Shown here one piece after another: positions 12,086 to 23,599 of a DNA stretch of 64,000 nt. Made by a program: the position numbers and the translations under genes. The notes beneath the pieces were generated by a model. That model was not told the origin of the DNA, did not search any database, and saw nothing but the letters and a program-made list of their open reading frames with translations. The DNA lies in NCBI GenBank assembly GCA_963978895.1, contig OZ022247.1:10155456-10219455 (forward strand). The letters are read 5' to 3'. Within the stretch, counting starts at the first letter, position 1, and each line of letters begins with the position of its first letter. The DNA comes from Erpobdella octoculata. Taxonomy: Eukaryota; Annelida; Clitellata; Hirudinida; Erpobdellidae.

Positions 12086-12960
12086 AATTAGCTCAAACCA
12101 CATTGTGCAAGCCGACGTTGGTTGTGAATGTCGGCGCCTGGTGTTTATGACTCGGTCTTGCATACCTTCATGAATTCTTATAGCTCTCAATAAATGAATG
12201 TATGTGTAACACCACGGGTGTAACAATTGAAAATTTGAAATATGAATACTATTCACTGCCCTAGAAATCACCTGCCTTCAACTATTCTCTAAAAATACAC
12301 TACGAGCAGAAACAGTTTTGTCTAATTGTCGAAATGCATTACAAACGCATTTCAAATCGCAAAAATTATGAAGATTCTATGAAAAAGTTGTTTATAAAAT
12401 CTTTAATGCAATATTTGACAACCAAAATAACTTTGCCAGTTGTTTGTTTTTTCCCACACTTTTCAGTTGTTGTATATGAAACATTTATTTTGCATCGTCG
12501 TTATGAACAGTAGGCATTTAAACAGCATGTATAGTTTATAGTATTAGAATGTGGAGACTGTTATTTTTATTATACCTCATTTAAATTCAATAAAAACATT
12601 TTTTTAAAATTCATTGTTCATTATAGAATTTGTCAAAAGTTCAAGAGGCTGTCGAATGTAAGCACATTCTTATTTTTATACCAGCTACAAAAACTTAGTG
12701 TTTGAGAGTGTTGTTTCTAAGGGGATATTCAGAGAGGCCATAGGCCATGGTCTTGTAAGTTTTTTATTTGCTCTCTAGGTTGGCCCACTTACGTTTCTTA
12801 AAGTGAAAAACAAAATATTTTGGAGAGTTATTGTACAATATTGTAGTTATCAGTTATCATTGACTTTTTTTCAATTGAAAAAAACCTAGCGATAGTACAA
12901 TGGTTTTATAATTCTAAATGGTAAACACTGTAAAGAGATTTCTTTTATATAACATGTCGC

Positions 12961-13520
12961 CAGCGGCGGATTCAGGAAGAGGGTTCTGGGGGCTCGGGCC
13001 CCCTTTAGAAGTTTTAAGCTAAGAATTTTAACTTTAGTTTTTTGCTTAGATTGCAGCTTTTTTGTTTGTATGTATCATGAGGTTTTATCTTTACTAAATT
13101 CACCCCTCGAGCATTAATAACTCGAATATTTGGCAGATATTTAAAATGTGTGGGACTTTTTTAAACCAATTCAATGCAAAACCTAGTTCAAATAATATCC
13201 CAAATAATCTTGGTCAGACCTAGCAATAATGTTGAAAATGACACGTTCATTTTTCTAATAAGCTAGTATGATTTAATGGTAAGTTTTTACAGCAGTAATC
13301 ACTTGTAATATGAATAAAAGCTGAAACAAAAATAAAAATGTTTTCGGATTTATTCATGCCGCGGATTTAACGAATTAAAAGAACTATAATGGACAGGTTC
13401 AATGGGTGTAAAACAATCATTAGATATTAACTTTTTTATTCAACAATCTGCTTCAACTACCACCTAAACCTGGCCTGCTTGAAGAGCTGTGATAATCCGG
13501 CAATCAGGAATATGTTCAGA
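12961..13520 (+). repeat. Non-autonomous hAT-like repeat copy
   Basis: Begins CAGCGGCGGATTCAGG followed by G- and C-runs, a common hAT terminal style, and is homologous in inverted orientation to 11711-12014. No open reading frame of interest; the right end is not defined. Confidence 0.6.
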
Positions 13521-14855
13521 TGTAGGAACGGATTTTGTTACAGTATTCTTTCCTCTACAAAGTATGTGAAGAAAAGCTAGTTTAACTGGCTCCTAAGTCT
13601 CTGCAAAAAGTTAAAACTGCCTAGCCAAAACGGCATTTCTCAGCAGGTTTTTTGAGTTTTTTGTAGGGTTTTGCGCAAAACATAAAAATGCCATAGCACA
13701 AGTGATGGCTATACGGAAAGTTTTTAAAGGCAAAAGGTCCAATGCGGATAAAAAATTCCATTGAGTTTTCATCAGTGCATCAGAAGTTACATAAAAATTG
13801 GCTAAACCTAACAACTCTAATAATTTTAAAAAAAAAATTTTAATCCAAATGCTTTTGTCGGTGGTGGTCCAGAAGAGTAGTACATAAAAAAATATTTTTA
13901 ATTTGTATTTCATTCTTGGTCCAAAAACCAAAATAAAAAACATTTTAGTAAATTGTAGTCTAAAAGTTTAAAACTTTTTGTCTAACATACGTGCCTGGTA
14001 TTGTTAAAGTATGCTGTATACTACGAATTTTTAGTAGCAATATTTATCAAATTATGAAGAAAATACATTTGTACTTATTATTTTTTATATGCCGTTATCT
14101 AAGGGACAAGAAAAAAAATTACAAAACAAAGACCGCTGGGCACTGGTAATATTGCGGTAAAGCGTGCGCCCGTTTGGACCAAATTTATAGAATAGTAAAT
14201 ACGAGGAGTCCATCGCTTAATATGACTTGCAGTTCGGAAGGCACTGAGGTATGTTTAAGATCCAGAAATCCAAGAACTATACGCGACAGACAATCATAAT
14301 AACTAGATTAAAACAATTGATTAAAAAACAATTGTTTATTTATTAAAAAATATTCGATTTTATAAAAATTCACAAGAGAATTTTTTTCAAAAAGCTTGAA
14401 ATAAGTTTTATTCGTTTTGGTTTCAGTACATTTACTTGTCTAAATATATTGCTACCTATAATATTTTGTTAGCATTATGTGGTAGTTTATAGATTTAGTT
14501 AAATGAATTTCCGTTGATACTTGAAAAAAACCATTAGAATTCTTTTTCCAAGTATTTGAGCAACTTCTAGCGTAGCAATAGAACAGCATTTTTTAGAAAA
14601 TCAATAGTGGAAGTTGAAAGAACAATGCGAGTTTTCTGAATTTTCTGATCCTTCAATCCATCAGAAGATTCAGAATAGGGAGCGGTAATTCATTCATCTC
14701 ATATATACTTATTCTATTTATACTAGAAAGTGATAAGACCGATAGTGCTGTGATGTAAAATTTTCAAAAAAAATTACGATTCGTGGTGTGTTAAGGTATT
14801 TAAAGATAAAAATAGCAAAAAAAATTTTCTTTACGTGTTTATCACAATTTTTTTG
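13521..14855. other. AT-rich intergenic sequence
   Basis: I see no supportable gene, RNA or repeat boundary here. The open frame at 13611-13943 (-) has no recognisable domain and looks like chance. Confidence 0.4.
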
Positions 14856-14857
14856 CA

Positions 14858-15110
14858 TGGGTCACCGGTGACCCAATCGGCCTTAAAGGTAACATAAGTT
14901 GCTGCTGACCCATACTGAAATATGGGAAAATGTTGGAAAAATGAAAACATTAGCTTACCCTAAATTATTATAAAGCAAATGATGTTATTTCTACTTAATT
15001 GTTTTTATAAACAACTGTTATATTTAAAGAAACGAACGCATAATTCAACATCTATTGCTATGGGTCACCGGTGACCCAAATTAACTTTAAGGCCGATTGG
15101 GTCACTGGTA
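14858..15110. mobile_element. MITE-like element with palindromic ends
   Basis: Inverted repeats of about 25 bp, ACCGGTGACCCAATCGG with CCTTAAAG following at the left (14864) and its complement at about 15084-15108, one mismatch. An 18-bp perfect palindrome TGGGTCACCGGTGACCCA occurs twice, at 14858-14875 and 15061-15078. The element is about 250 bp and non-coding. The target duplication is not clear, so the superfamily is not assigned. Confidence 0.65.
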
Positions 15111-15399
15111 AACGATTAAATGTGGTATTTCGAAAATGTGGTTGCTCTATCTGCTCAGCAACATCAAAAATCACTACATTTTATGTCCTGACTTCTTTTG
15201 AACAATAAATCCAGCATACTGTTTGATGTAATCGGATAGACTCTTGCAAATTTAATCAAAACTCTAAGCAAAAAGCTTATTGCTTAAGTAAAAACGTTTT
15301 GGATTTTTAGGACTGACAGAGTACAATTGCGTAATAACTTTTATTACCCGCCTATACGCACTAATTTTATCAACTGCTGACCGCCGCGTTTTGCGAAAT

Positions 15400-15487
15400 T
15401 GCTAACATACATACATACACTGTCATACAGACATACATACACTGTCATACATACAGACATACATACATACACTGATATACAGACATA
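15400..15487. repeat. Imperfect (ACAT)n with CTGTCATACAG interruptions
   Basis: Tetranucleotide runs separated by ACTGTCATACAGAC motifs. Confidence 0.85.
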
Positions 15488-15931
15488 GTAAATTATGTAT
15501 GTTGATGGTTTGGACTAGAGAACGGCGGTTCGAATTGAAAGCTCTTAAACACTAAAAGTAGTTTTAAAGTTTTAAGAAAAATATGAACACTTGAAAAACT
15601 AATTTCAAACAATAAAAAAAGATTTAAGTTACTTCAAAATGCTGTAAACAATTTTAGAAATAACAGTTACGTGCAACAGAATAGATGAGTCACTTTATAT
15701 AAACCTCCATCGGGAACATCAAATATCAGTGAAATACGTTCATCTTAAAAGAATGAAGAACTAGGATTTAATCGTTTATTTAAAAATCAGTTTCATGAAA
15801 TCAAACTTCAATCATTTATTTAAAATCAACTTTTTTATTTTTTCTAAACGCAAATATTTTAATACTTGAATAACACTTTAAATTTTTTAATACGAACATT
15901 ACACCTGAACAATTGAACGGCTGGTAGCATG

Positions 15932-15939
15932 TATAAATA
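15932..15939 (+). promoter_or_regulatory. TATA box of the antistasin-like gene
   Basis: TATAAATA lies about 30 bp upstream of a likely non-coding first exon that ends at 15991 in a CCAG|GTTAGT splice donor. The next exon, with the start codon, begins at 16102 after TTAATTCACAG. Confidence 0.6.
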
Positions 15940-16118
15940 AATGAAACACAGCTGATCTACTGTATGAAGAGACGACGTCGATTCAAGCCAGGTTAGTTGC
16001 ATTCGTTCAAAATGTTTACGTTAAAAGTTCAATTCTGACTTTAATTAGTTGAAATTTTTCAAACAATTTAACATTTTATTAACTTTTATTTTAATTCACA
16101 GAAAGTTATTCAGGTAAA

Positions 16119-16961
16119 ATGAAGGTATTCATCATCTTGTGTTTGGCTTCTCTAGCCATTACAGAAGCTGTAGAAGAGCATGGTAAGATATATTTTTTGT
16201 TACATTAAATTAGTTTAAATAACTCAAAACCACTAATTATAGAAATTTATGTATACTGCATGGAATTTTTAGATTTAAAGTTAATGTAAGAACTTTTTAA
16301 TCTAATATTAATTTAGGAAAGTTTTAGTTACAAATTTGATTTATATCGCATAGAAAGTCCTTCGTAAAGAAGGATTTGGAGTTCTTGTTCAGTCGATGGG
16401 TTCGGTTGCGGCTCTTTTATCATTTTTTGTGTTTTACAATTTAATTTTAGTTTTATTTTATGTTACGGTTAAATAAAAACTAAAAAACTAATTTTTCTTA
16501 AAGTTGTGTAATTAAATTTTTTATTGATTTAAGAATGTCCATTGGTGAAATGTTCTCGTATGTGCTCAAGTGGATTCCAGAAAGATTTCTTTGGCTGTCA
16601 AACATGCAGCTGTGTAAATCCTTGCGAGGTTAACAAATTAATTTTAATTACCAATATTAATTCTTCAGAATAACTCATTAATTCAGTCCCTTTTGTAGGG
16701 TTACACTTGCCCGGAAGGTAAAATTTGCAGGCCTCTACAGGTTCAGTGTTTTGTCGCTCCATGTTATCCTGTGCCGGAATGTGTCTTAAGTTAGTTTCAT
16801 TTAGTAATTCCTTTCATGCTTGTTTCAATATTTTCTTAGCTCTAACAGCTTCAGATTTATATCTCGATGGTGATGTAGGTGATGACGATGATGATGATGT
16901 TGACGATGGTGATGGGAATGTCGAGGACAATGACGATGATGATGATGATGGCAATGATTGA
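16119..16961 (+). CDS. Secreted antistasin-like inhibitor, module 1 with Asp-rich tail
   Basis: Exons by splice signals: 16119-16182 (start ATG and a hydrophobic signal peptide, MKVFIILCLASLAI), 16534-16628, 16699-16789, and a last exon 16840-16961 ending in TGA. The exon at 16534 encodes an antistasin-type motif, CPLVKC..MCSSGF...FGCQTCSC. The exon at 16699 encodes CPEGKIC....VQC...PCYPVPEC, a Cys pattern common in invertebrate protease-inhibitor repeats. The last exon is almost pure Asp/Gly/Asn and makes a strongly acidic tail. Predicted product is about 123 residues, secreted; protease inhibition is inferred from the fold only. An AATAAA lies at 16990. A stop also follows directly if the 16789 donor (A|GTTAGT) is not used. 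Module 2 downstream can substitute for the tail exon. Confidence 0.8.
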
Positions 16962-16989
16962 TGATGACAAGTGAACTTTAAATGGCTCA

Positions 16990-16995
16990 AATAAA
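16990..16995 (+). terminator. PolyA signal after the Asp-rich exon
   Basis: AATAAA 29 bp after the stop codon; supports use of the acidic exon as a last exon. Confidence 0.65.
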
Positions 16996-17834
16996 GTTTC
17001 GCGTAACTTCCACACTACTATTGACTAGAGAGGAAAATATTCGAAGAAGAGAAAAGTGTTTTAAGCTGTGTTAAATCTGTGTAAACAGATCATGAGGTGA
17101 AAAAGTGTGTTTTACAATTTGATAAATAAAGACGTTGATCAACCTACGATCAAGTGTTACAAAGTAGCCTCTGGATGTTGATCTGAGCCACCGCTGTCAC
17201 GTAACTTTAGTTTCATGAGCAAGAGACAGATGTGGTGGAGCTTGTCATTGAAGAAAAATTAACAATATACTGCTGTATAAACAAGTCACAGTCAAATGCA
17301 AAAGAAGAAAACATTTAGAAAAAGTATGGTGGCATGGTTGTGTTTTTTTTTTATTAAAGAATTGTTTGACAATTATTTTGATATATCAAAAGATACCTAG
17401 CAGAAATAAATGCGTGATTAATTATGGCAGGCCATAAAAACATCTGAACCTAGCCAGACTTTCATTTTTCAGACGAATTTAATAAAGTCAAAGCAGATTT
17501 GAAAACATTTTGGTAAAATGAGGAGTTTTAAGAACTTTAAACAAACTTACACTACAGTGCTTAAGTTTTGCTGCCATTTAAGAAATGATGGCTAATCAGG
17601 GCCGGGTTAAAGGTACTGTGGTCCTAAAAAAGTTATATTTGAAACAAAATGACTACATATAAAAGAAATGAGATACTATAAATTTAATAAAAATAACGGA
17701 GACGTATTATAGTATAAATCCACACGTGTATTTTAGTAAATAATTGAAAATTAGTAAATCTTCAAAATTGTTTTTTCTGACTTTGGGGCTTGAAAAGTTA
17801 TAAATAAATTCATCAAGGTTCAAACCTCGAACGA

Positions 17835-17975
17835 AATCACTTGCAATTAGTTTCAATTCTTAAAATCTATTAATGCAGAAAAACGTATCTACAACATGAT
17901 TGAGCGTTAGTAGTTTTTAACTCGTTTAAGTACAGAAAACGTTCGTTCTCCACTGCAGTTTGTGATCAATGAGTG
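17835..17975 (-). pseudogene. hAT transposase C-terminal fragment
   Basis: The minus-strand frame reads NCSGERTFSVLKRVKNY then stops and continues R.IM...RFSAL, the conserved dimerisation segment of ZMYM/KIAA1586-type hAT transposases. Several stops; a dead relic in the intron or spacer of the antistasin locus. Confidence 0.7.
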
Positions 17976-18447
17976 TCAAAAACAAAACGCAGAGCTGTTT
18001 CAACATTTGGAAAACTTTCAGTAACTTACGATTCAACAATTATGCTATACAACCACTAGCCTATTTAAGGGGTCATCCTGCCATGGCCCCCCTTTGCTGG
18101 CGACGCAATTTTTGCACCATGGAAAACTGCTCCGTAGTACTTAAAAAGAGCATAATTCTTGCCATTCATTAACATCTGCACCACAGAGCTGACAAAACAT
18201 TCAACAATCACATGTTTGCAGCTGGTTAGGTTAGTGCATTTTTGCCAGCTTATGTCAATAAAAACTTTTTTAAAGATATTGAAAAAAAACTGGTAAGTTG
18301 CGCCAAAGGTTTTTGCTCGGCGATGGATTGACCTCTCTGGAAACGGAGTACCTGAGATGGTAGCGGTATTTGGGGTCGTCGGGAAGGGAAACGATACACA
18401 AAAACGTTCAAATCGGCTGTGGAGATAGGTACATGCACATTTTTGAA

Positions 18448-18557
18448 ATGCTGACGATCACCACCGCACATGGCAAAAGATTCTTTGGTGTCTTAAAAGT
18501 GTACATAAAAAATTATTTGAGGTCAACAATGTGCGATTTGTGTGCAAAGATAGGCTA
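18448..18557 (+). pseudogene. Second hAT transposase C-terminal fragment
   Basis: Plus-strand frame with LTITTAHGKRFFGVLKV and KNYLRSTMCDLCAKI, matching the same dimerisation motif (ERSFSxLKxxKNYLRSTM) from a different copy and opposite strand to 17835-17975. The remaining transposase is absent. Confidence 0.65.
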
Positions 18558-18734
18558 AATAGTCTCAGCCATTTATTTATCATTTAAGATAATGGCTTGG
18601 ACCACAACAACGTTATTGATGAATTTGGAAAATATAATAGAAAATTATCATATGTGTAGATTTTCATACAAGAAAAATTTGCATTTGACATTTTTCGGAA
18701 TACAAGTTGTGAGATATTTACTCTCTGGTTCTCG

Positions 18735-18835
18735 ATAACTTCGGCAACACGATAGCAAATGCGAATAAGTGACAAACTCTTTGTTTAGAAGTTTGATGCT
18801 CTACCAATTCAACTCTCGTTAAACGCGTGTCCAAC
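18735..18835 (-). repeat. Possible tRNA-derived SINE remnant
   Basis: The minus strand contains TTGAATTGGTAGAGCATC, resembling the D-arm and A box of a tRNA (CAGTTGGTAGAGC). The B box is unconvincing (GTTATCGAGAACC), so this is a weak call. Confidence 0.3.
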
Positions 18836-19011
18836 TAATAATTGCAATTTCATTTTTGAATTTTTAGTACTTTGTATAGTTAATTTTATTTTAAGTTTAT
18901 AATTTAAAATTGGATTTTATTAATAATAATTAAACTTCAGGACATCAAAAAAACTTTAATAATAATGTAATTATTACCCTCGTTAAAAAATCTTTTCGGT
19001 GTTACTTGTAG

Positions 19012-19730
19012 ATTGCCCAGCAATAAAATGCTTGAGGGGCTGTAAAAGTGGCTACAGAGTTGATAAAAGAGGATGTCAGACATGTAAATGTGTGGATCCT
19101 TGTGAAGTAACTTTATTTTATTTTTTTTCAATTATGTGTTAAGAATTATAAAAAAAAAAATGTCAATTTTGGAATGTGTTTAGGATAATGGTTGTCCTTC
19201 TGGTCAAGTCTGCAAAACGGTTGAAATACAGTGTATCAAGTTTCCGTGCTATCCACTGAAAAAATGCATTTCATGTAAGTAAACAGAGTTTAAAAATTTA
19301 TTTGAAGCATTGGTAATCGATTAAATGGTTGTTTAAAATAGAACAAACCAGAAAAAAGTAAAAGAAAAAACTAGTTTTTTAACACAAACTTTAATTTCAA
19401 ATACATTTGATTTAGAAATACGAAAGATGTTCAGATAAAGTTTTTTTTTAATTGATTCATGTATTGTCATCCAATATAAAACTATGCTGAAAGTTTCAGC
19501 TTCCTAGCTAGTCAAAAAGCTGGTTAAATTTTACTTGCAAGATTTGCGTACAGAGAAAGCCACACACACTCAAACTCAAAAAATCGATATTTGGTTTAGT
19601 CCTGCAATCGTCCAAACTCAATAGTTTTTTAATTGATTTGAATAAAAATTAATATCAGACGTTTGCTTTTCTAAATTAAGTTTTTATTTTAGTGTTAAAC
19701 GTGTCGGTTCTTTTGTTTAGGTTACAATCT

Positions 19731-19829
<99 letters not shown>

Positions 19830-20386
19830 TGTGGCTTTCTCTGTACGCAAATCTTGCAAGTAAAATTTAACCAGCTTTTTGACTAGCTAGAAAGCTGAAA
19901 CTTTCAGCGTAGTTTTATATTGGATGACAATACATGATTCAATTAAAGAAAATTTTTTATTTGAACATCTTTTGTATTTCTAAATCGAGTGTATTTGAAA
20001 TCAAAGTTTGTGTTAAAAAAACTCGTTTTTTCTTTACTTGTTACATTTGGCTTAACTCAACTTCTTAGTTTTGATCCACGTATGTGTCTTGTTGTTGTTG
20101 TTGTTGTGTGACTTTTAAGTTCTTAAACAAAATTAATCAGTAAGACTCTTGAGGATTATAGTTTTTAATTAATACAGAAAATTTTGACAACTGTATGTAA
20201 AGTTTACATAGTTTTTTTTCTCATTCAGGCATAAATGTTTTTATTGCGTGTACCTATAAATGCAGTTTAAATCTCGAATTTATATACAAAACATTTTTGT
20301 TTGTTATGTGCTGACTAAAATTTTAAATCAGCGCAACAATTAAATTTTTATTTTTGCTAATTTTAGCGGATCCATTGAGCAGATAA
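19012..20386 (+). CDS. Antistasin-like module 2 (exons lacking their own signal peptide)
   Basis: Three exons: 19012-19106 (CPAIKC...GCKSGYRVD...GCQTCKC), 19184-19274 (CPSGQVC....IQC...PCYPLKKC) and 20367-20386 (S-D-P-L-S-R, stop). Exons one and two are 95 and 91 nt, exactly the sizes of their counterparts in module 1, with the same phases (enter phase 1, leave phase 1). No signal-peptide exon was found between 16962 and 19012, so the simplest reading is that these exons are spliced onto the module 1 transcript. That would make a two-domain inhibitor or an alternative to the Asp-rich tail. A polyA signal AATAAA is at 20454. A separate gene with an unnoticed first exon remains possible. Confidence 0.75.
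19354..20045. mobile_element. Fold-back element with (TG)n core, inside an intron
   Basis: Two approximately 215-bp arms (19354-19575 and 19835-20045) are inverted copies of each other, matching with scattered differences. Shared blocks are CTGAAAGTTTCAGCTT, AAAAAGCTGGTTAAATTTTA and TGCGTACAGAGAAAGCCACA. Between them lies a (TG)n tract (19733-19834). Another copy of the same arms lies at 44835-44984 and 46054-46260. Non-coding; it sits in the last intron of the antistasin-like gene. Confidence 0.85.
19733..19834. repeat. (TG)n microsatellite
   Basis: About 50 TG units with one TA interruption near the end. Confidence 0.97.
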
Positions 20387-20453
20387 AGAAGAAAGTGCTC
20401 AATTATCAACTCGTTCTAAAACAAGAAGAGTGCCAAAAACGTTTTCGATGAAA

Positions 20454-20459
20454 AATAAA
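20454..20459 (+). terminator. PolyA signal of antistasin-like module 2
   Basis: AATAAA 68 bp after the TAA stop at 20384-20386. Confidence 0.6.
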
Positions 20460-20699
20460 TTTTTCAAGCAAAATTATTTTTCTGAACTAATTAGATTTTA
20501 AATAGTTTGATTGAAAAAATGAAATATGTTTGAGCAAGCTAAAAGCAACGTTTTGAAAATCACTTTAATGGTCAAATTATAATTAGCTTTTAACTCAAAA
20601 AACGAAATACGTAATACAATTAAAACTTCTGCAACTTTTGATGGGGGGGGGTTAAGTACAAACGTAGCTTTCGATGACAAACAGTTTCATTTATAAAAA

Positions 20700-21870
20700 A
20701 AATTTCCTGTCTTGCAAATGTACCAAGTTTGTAGAACCATGTCATACAGCGGCATGACCAAACAAAAACAAAAAACACTTTTACTTCGAAATGCACTAAA
20801 AGAGATTAAAGATTTTCTTTTCTGTTATCTGATTATATCTTTTAAATAGATTGACAAAAGTAAAAGTGTGGGACGCTTTATTTTATATGATTTTATAATT
20901 GACAGAATTGATATAAAAGTAACAGATTCTGGTGACAAAAATAATTTTTTAATAAGATTTATTATATATATACCTATAAATGAATGAAGAGCAGTGGTGT
21001 AGGGGCAAAGAATCGAATTTGAAAAACCTGCCAAGATAGCATTGCAGTAGTTTATATCAGTATAATTATTTTTTATACAAGCTCGTAAAAAACGCCATTT
21101 AGCAGAAACCAGTTTCCTAGCAACGCCCTTTATTTTTCTAAACCATTTCCTCCGTGCGAAACTGATTTGAGACAAAAAAATCTTTGTAATTCTGTATTAT
21201 TTGACTGACGGTGCGTTTCGACATGGTCTGTCACCTTCAGAGTCTTTTAACAGAAAGGTAACTCAAACAAAAAATACAAAAAAATTTGATTTCTATGCAA
21301 ATATAACTCGCTAGACCAATTTTTAAAAAAATTGGCATGGAAGTAGATCTCAAAGATTAGAAAGACATGAAGTAGTTTTAAATTTTCTTACAAAAATCTT
21401 TCTCGATTAAAAGCGCCCATGTAGTAACAAAATTTAATATTAGTTTACGTAACAAAGTTTGAATGTTTTGAGCATCTTTCAGCAAATCAATTTTACGTTT
21501 TATGAGCAAAAAGAAAACGAAAAAAGTGGAAGTAAGAAGAGGGCGGTGTCGAGGAAGCAAACGGGAGAATAAACGAACGGGAACGGGAGAGCGAGCGAAA
21601 ATGGGGAGTTAGTCTATGTCTATCTATATATATAAAAATTTCGTGTCAAAGTGTTTGACTTCAAACTCCTCCAAACGGCTAAACCGATTTTTATGAATTT
21701 TTTTTACATTTGGTAGGCTTGAGGATAGGTTGTGGGCTATTTAAAATATTTTTTAAAAATTATTTTAAAAAGTTATAATGAAAAAACAAAGAGGTGCAAT
21801 TATGTCCTTTTCATAGGAAAATGCAGCAGATAGAAATGCATATATAAATATATATACATATATATATATA
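20700..21870. other. AT-rich intergenic sequence with repeat edges
   Basis: No gene supported. At about 21555-21600 a GGGAACGGGAGAGCGAGCG stretch belongs to the GC-rich minisatellite family. At 21650-21740 the text CTCCAAACGGCTAAACCG is a conserved phrase of dispersed invertebrate repeats. Confidence 0.45.
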
Positions 21871-21871
21871 T

Positions 21872-22177
<306 letters not shown>

Positions 22178-22184
22178 ATATATA

Positions 22185-22385
22185 TATATATAAATGAATG
22201 TTTGTATGTATGTATGCATGTTATTCATGCATTGCTACACCATTCATCCGATCGTAATGAAATTTTCACACAACCTTGAGAGTCAAGGGGAATCAAATAT
22301 AGAGAAAAAAAATTTGAAATCCGACACAAAATGAGCGGAGCGGAACGGGTGAGCGAGCGGGAACTATATATATATATATATATAT
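22185..22385 (+). repeat. Dispersed repeat copy (CATTCATCCGATCGTAATGA family)
   Basis: Runs from AAATGAATGTTTGTATG through CATTCATCCGATCGTAATGA to GAGCGAGCGGGAACTATATA. Near-identical copy at 59845-60045; more diverged copy at about 31795-31965. Always followed by TA repeats. Confidence 0.88.
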
Positions 22386-22391
22386 TCTTAG

Positions 22392-23135
22392 CCGTATTGC
22401 TTAAAGCCTACTTTGTATAGCCTTAATTTTATGCACGACAGGGCTCCCGACATAACGACACCAGGTTTAAATCCGTTGAGCGTCATGTGTGATTTTGAAA
22501 AAACTTCTCAAAATGCAATTATAAGAGTTTTTCCAGCTACTAATATTGTTGGATGTTTGTTTCATCTTGGACAAAACCTCTATCGGAAAGTAAGCCAGCT
22601 TAACCATGCCGATGAATACAAATATGATGAAAACTTTCGTATTCATGTCAAAATGTTGCTAGCGCTTAGTTTTGTTCCACCGGTTGACGTAGCCAGAGCA
22701 TTTGATGAGTTGGCTTTAACTTGTCCACCAGCAATGGGTGATGTAGTCGATTACTGGGAGGACAACTATATTGGCAGAGTAAAAGTGAACGTTCGGGTAA
22801 ATCCACGCTTTCCAATACATATTTTGAATGTTCATGCTCGGGTACATGATGGCCTTCCTCGCACCAACAATTCTGTGGAAGGGTGGCACCGAGCATTCCA
22901 ACAGTGCGTCGATTGCCACCATCCTTCAATTCATAAAATTGTTGATCATTTTCGCAAGAAACAAGATTATGTTGAAATAGAGCTGCAACGTTTCAGAGAT
23001 GGTATTCAACATCCTGCTGCATTCAAGCGAAAGTACGTTCAGCTCAATCGAAGACTGGAGGCGATACTACCAATGTATGGGCATGTGGCAAACACCGAAT
23101 ACCTTAGAAGATTGGCTCATAACCTTACAATTTGA
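22392..23135 (+). pseudogene. MULE transposase C-terminal fragment
   Basis: A frame open from 22392 to TGA at 23135 encodes about 247 residues of a Mutator-like transposase of the FLYWCH/MULE type seen in animals. It has VMCDFE (catalytic-region Asp) near the start, the C-x2-H block GCLFHLGQNLYR, and RTNNSVEGWH with the last acidic residue of the DDE triad. The C-terminal helices follow. The N-terminal half and first catalytic Asp are absent because the frame begins just after a TA repeat. No internal stop. It sits between two (TA)n tracts; no terminal repeats were found. Confidence 0.85.
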
Positions 23136-23175
23136 CAGATGGCTCTAATTTTATTTGAATTTAATAAATAAACGA

Positions 23176-23327
<152 letters not shown>

Positions 23328-23363
23328 AAAAGCGACCGGGAACGCGAAGGGAAAACTATATAT

Positions 23364-23579
23364 TGTTATAATATCGATAACTATACTAAGGTTCTTTAGA
23401 AATGGTCCAAAATTTATTAGAAGAAATACACACTTAATCAAAAACTTGTATCTTAGTAACTGTAATAAAGACTGGTTGATTGAAGTTATGTAAACACTCA
23501 CTCTATATTTTCATGTCTTTTTTAGATTATAAACTCTTCTGAGGTTTATCAGCCTTGATTATAAACCGTAGATATAAAA
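23364..23579 (-). repeat. 3' LTR of the gypsy element
   Basis: 216 bp; on the plus strand begins TGTTATAATATCG and ends GATATAAAA. Compared with the 5' LTR, differences are near 23404 and 23466. Confidence 0.93.
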
Positions 23580-23599
23580 CTACCCCCTTCTTAATCCTG

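Noticed and set aside
18001..18175. Gene in the frame at 17969-18172
   Set aside because: No domain, no splice support, next to hAT relics.
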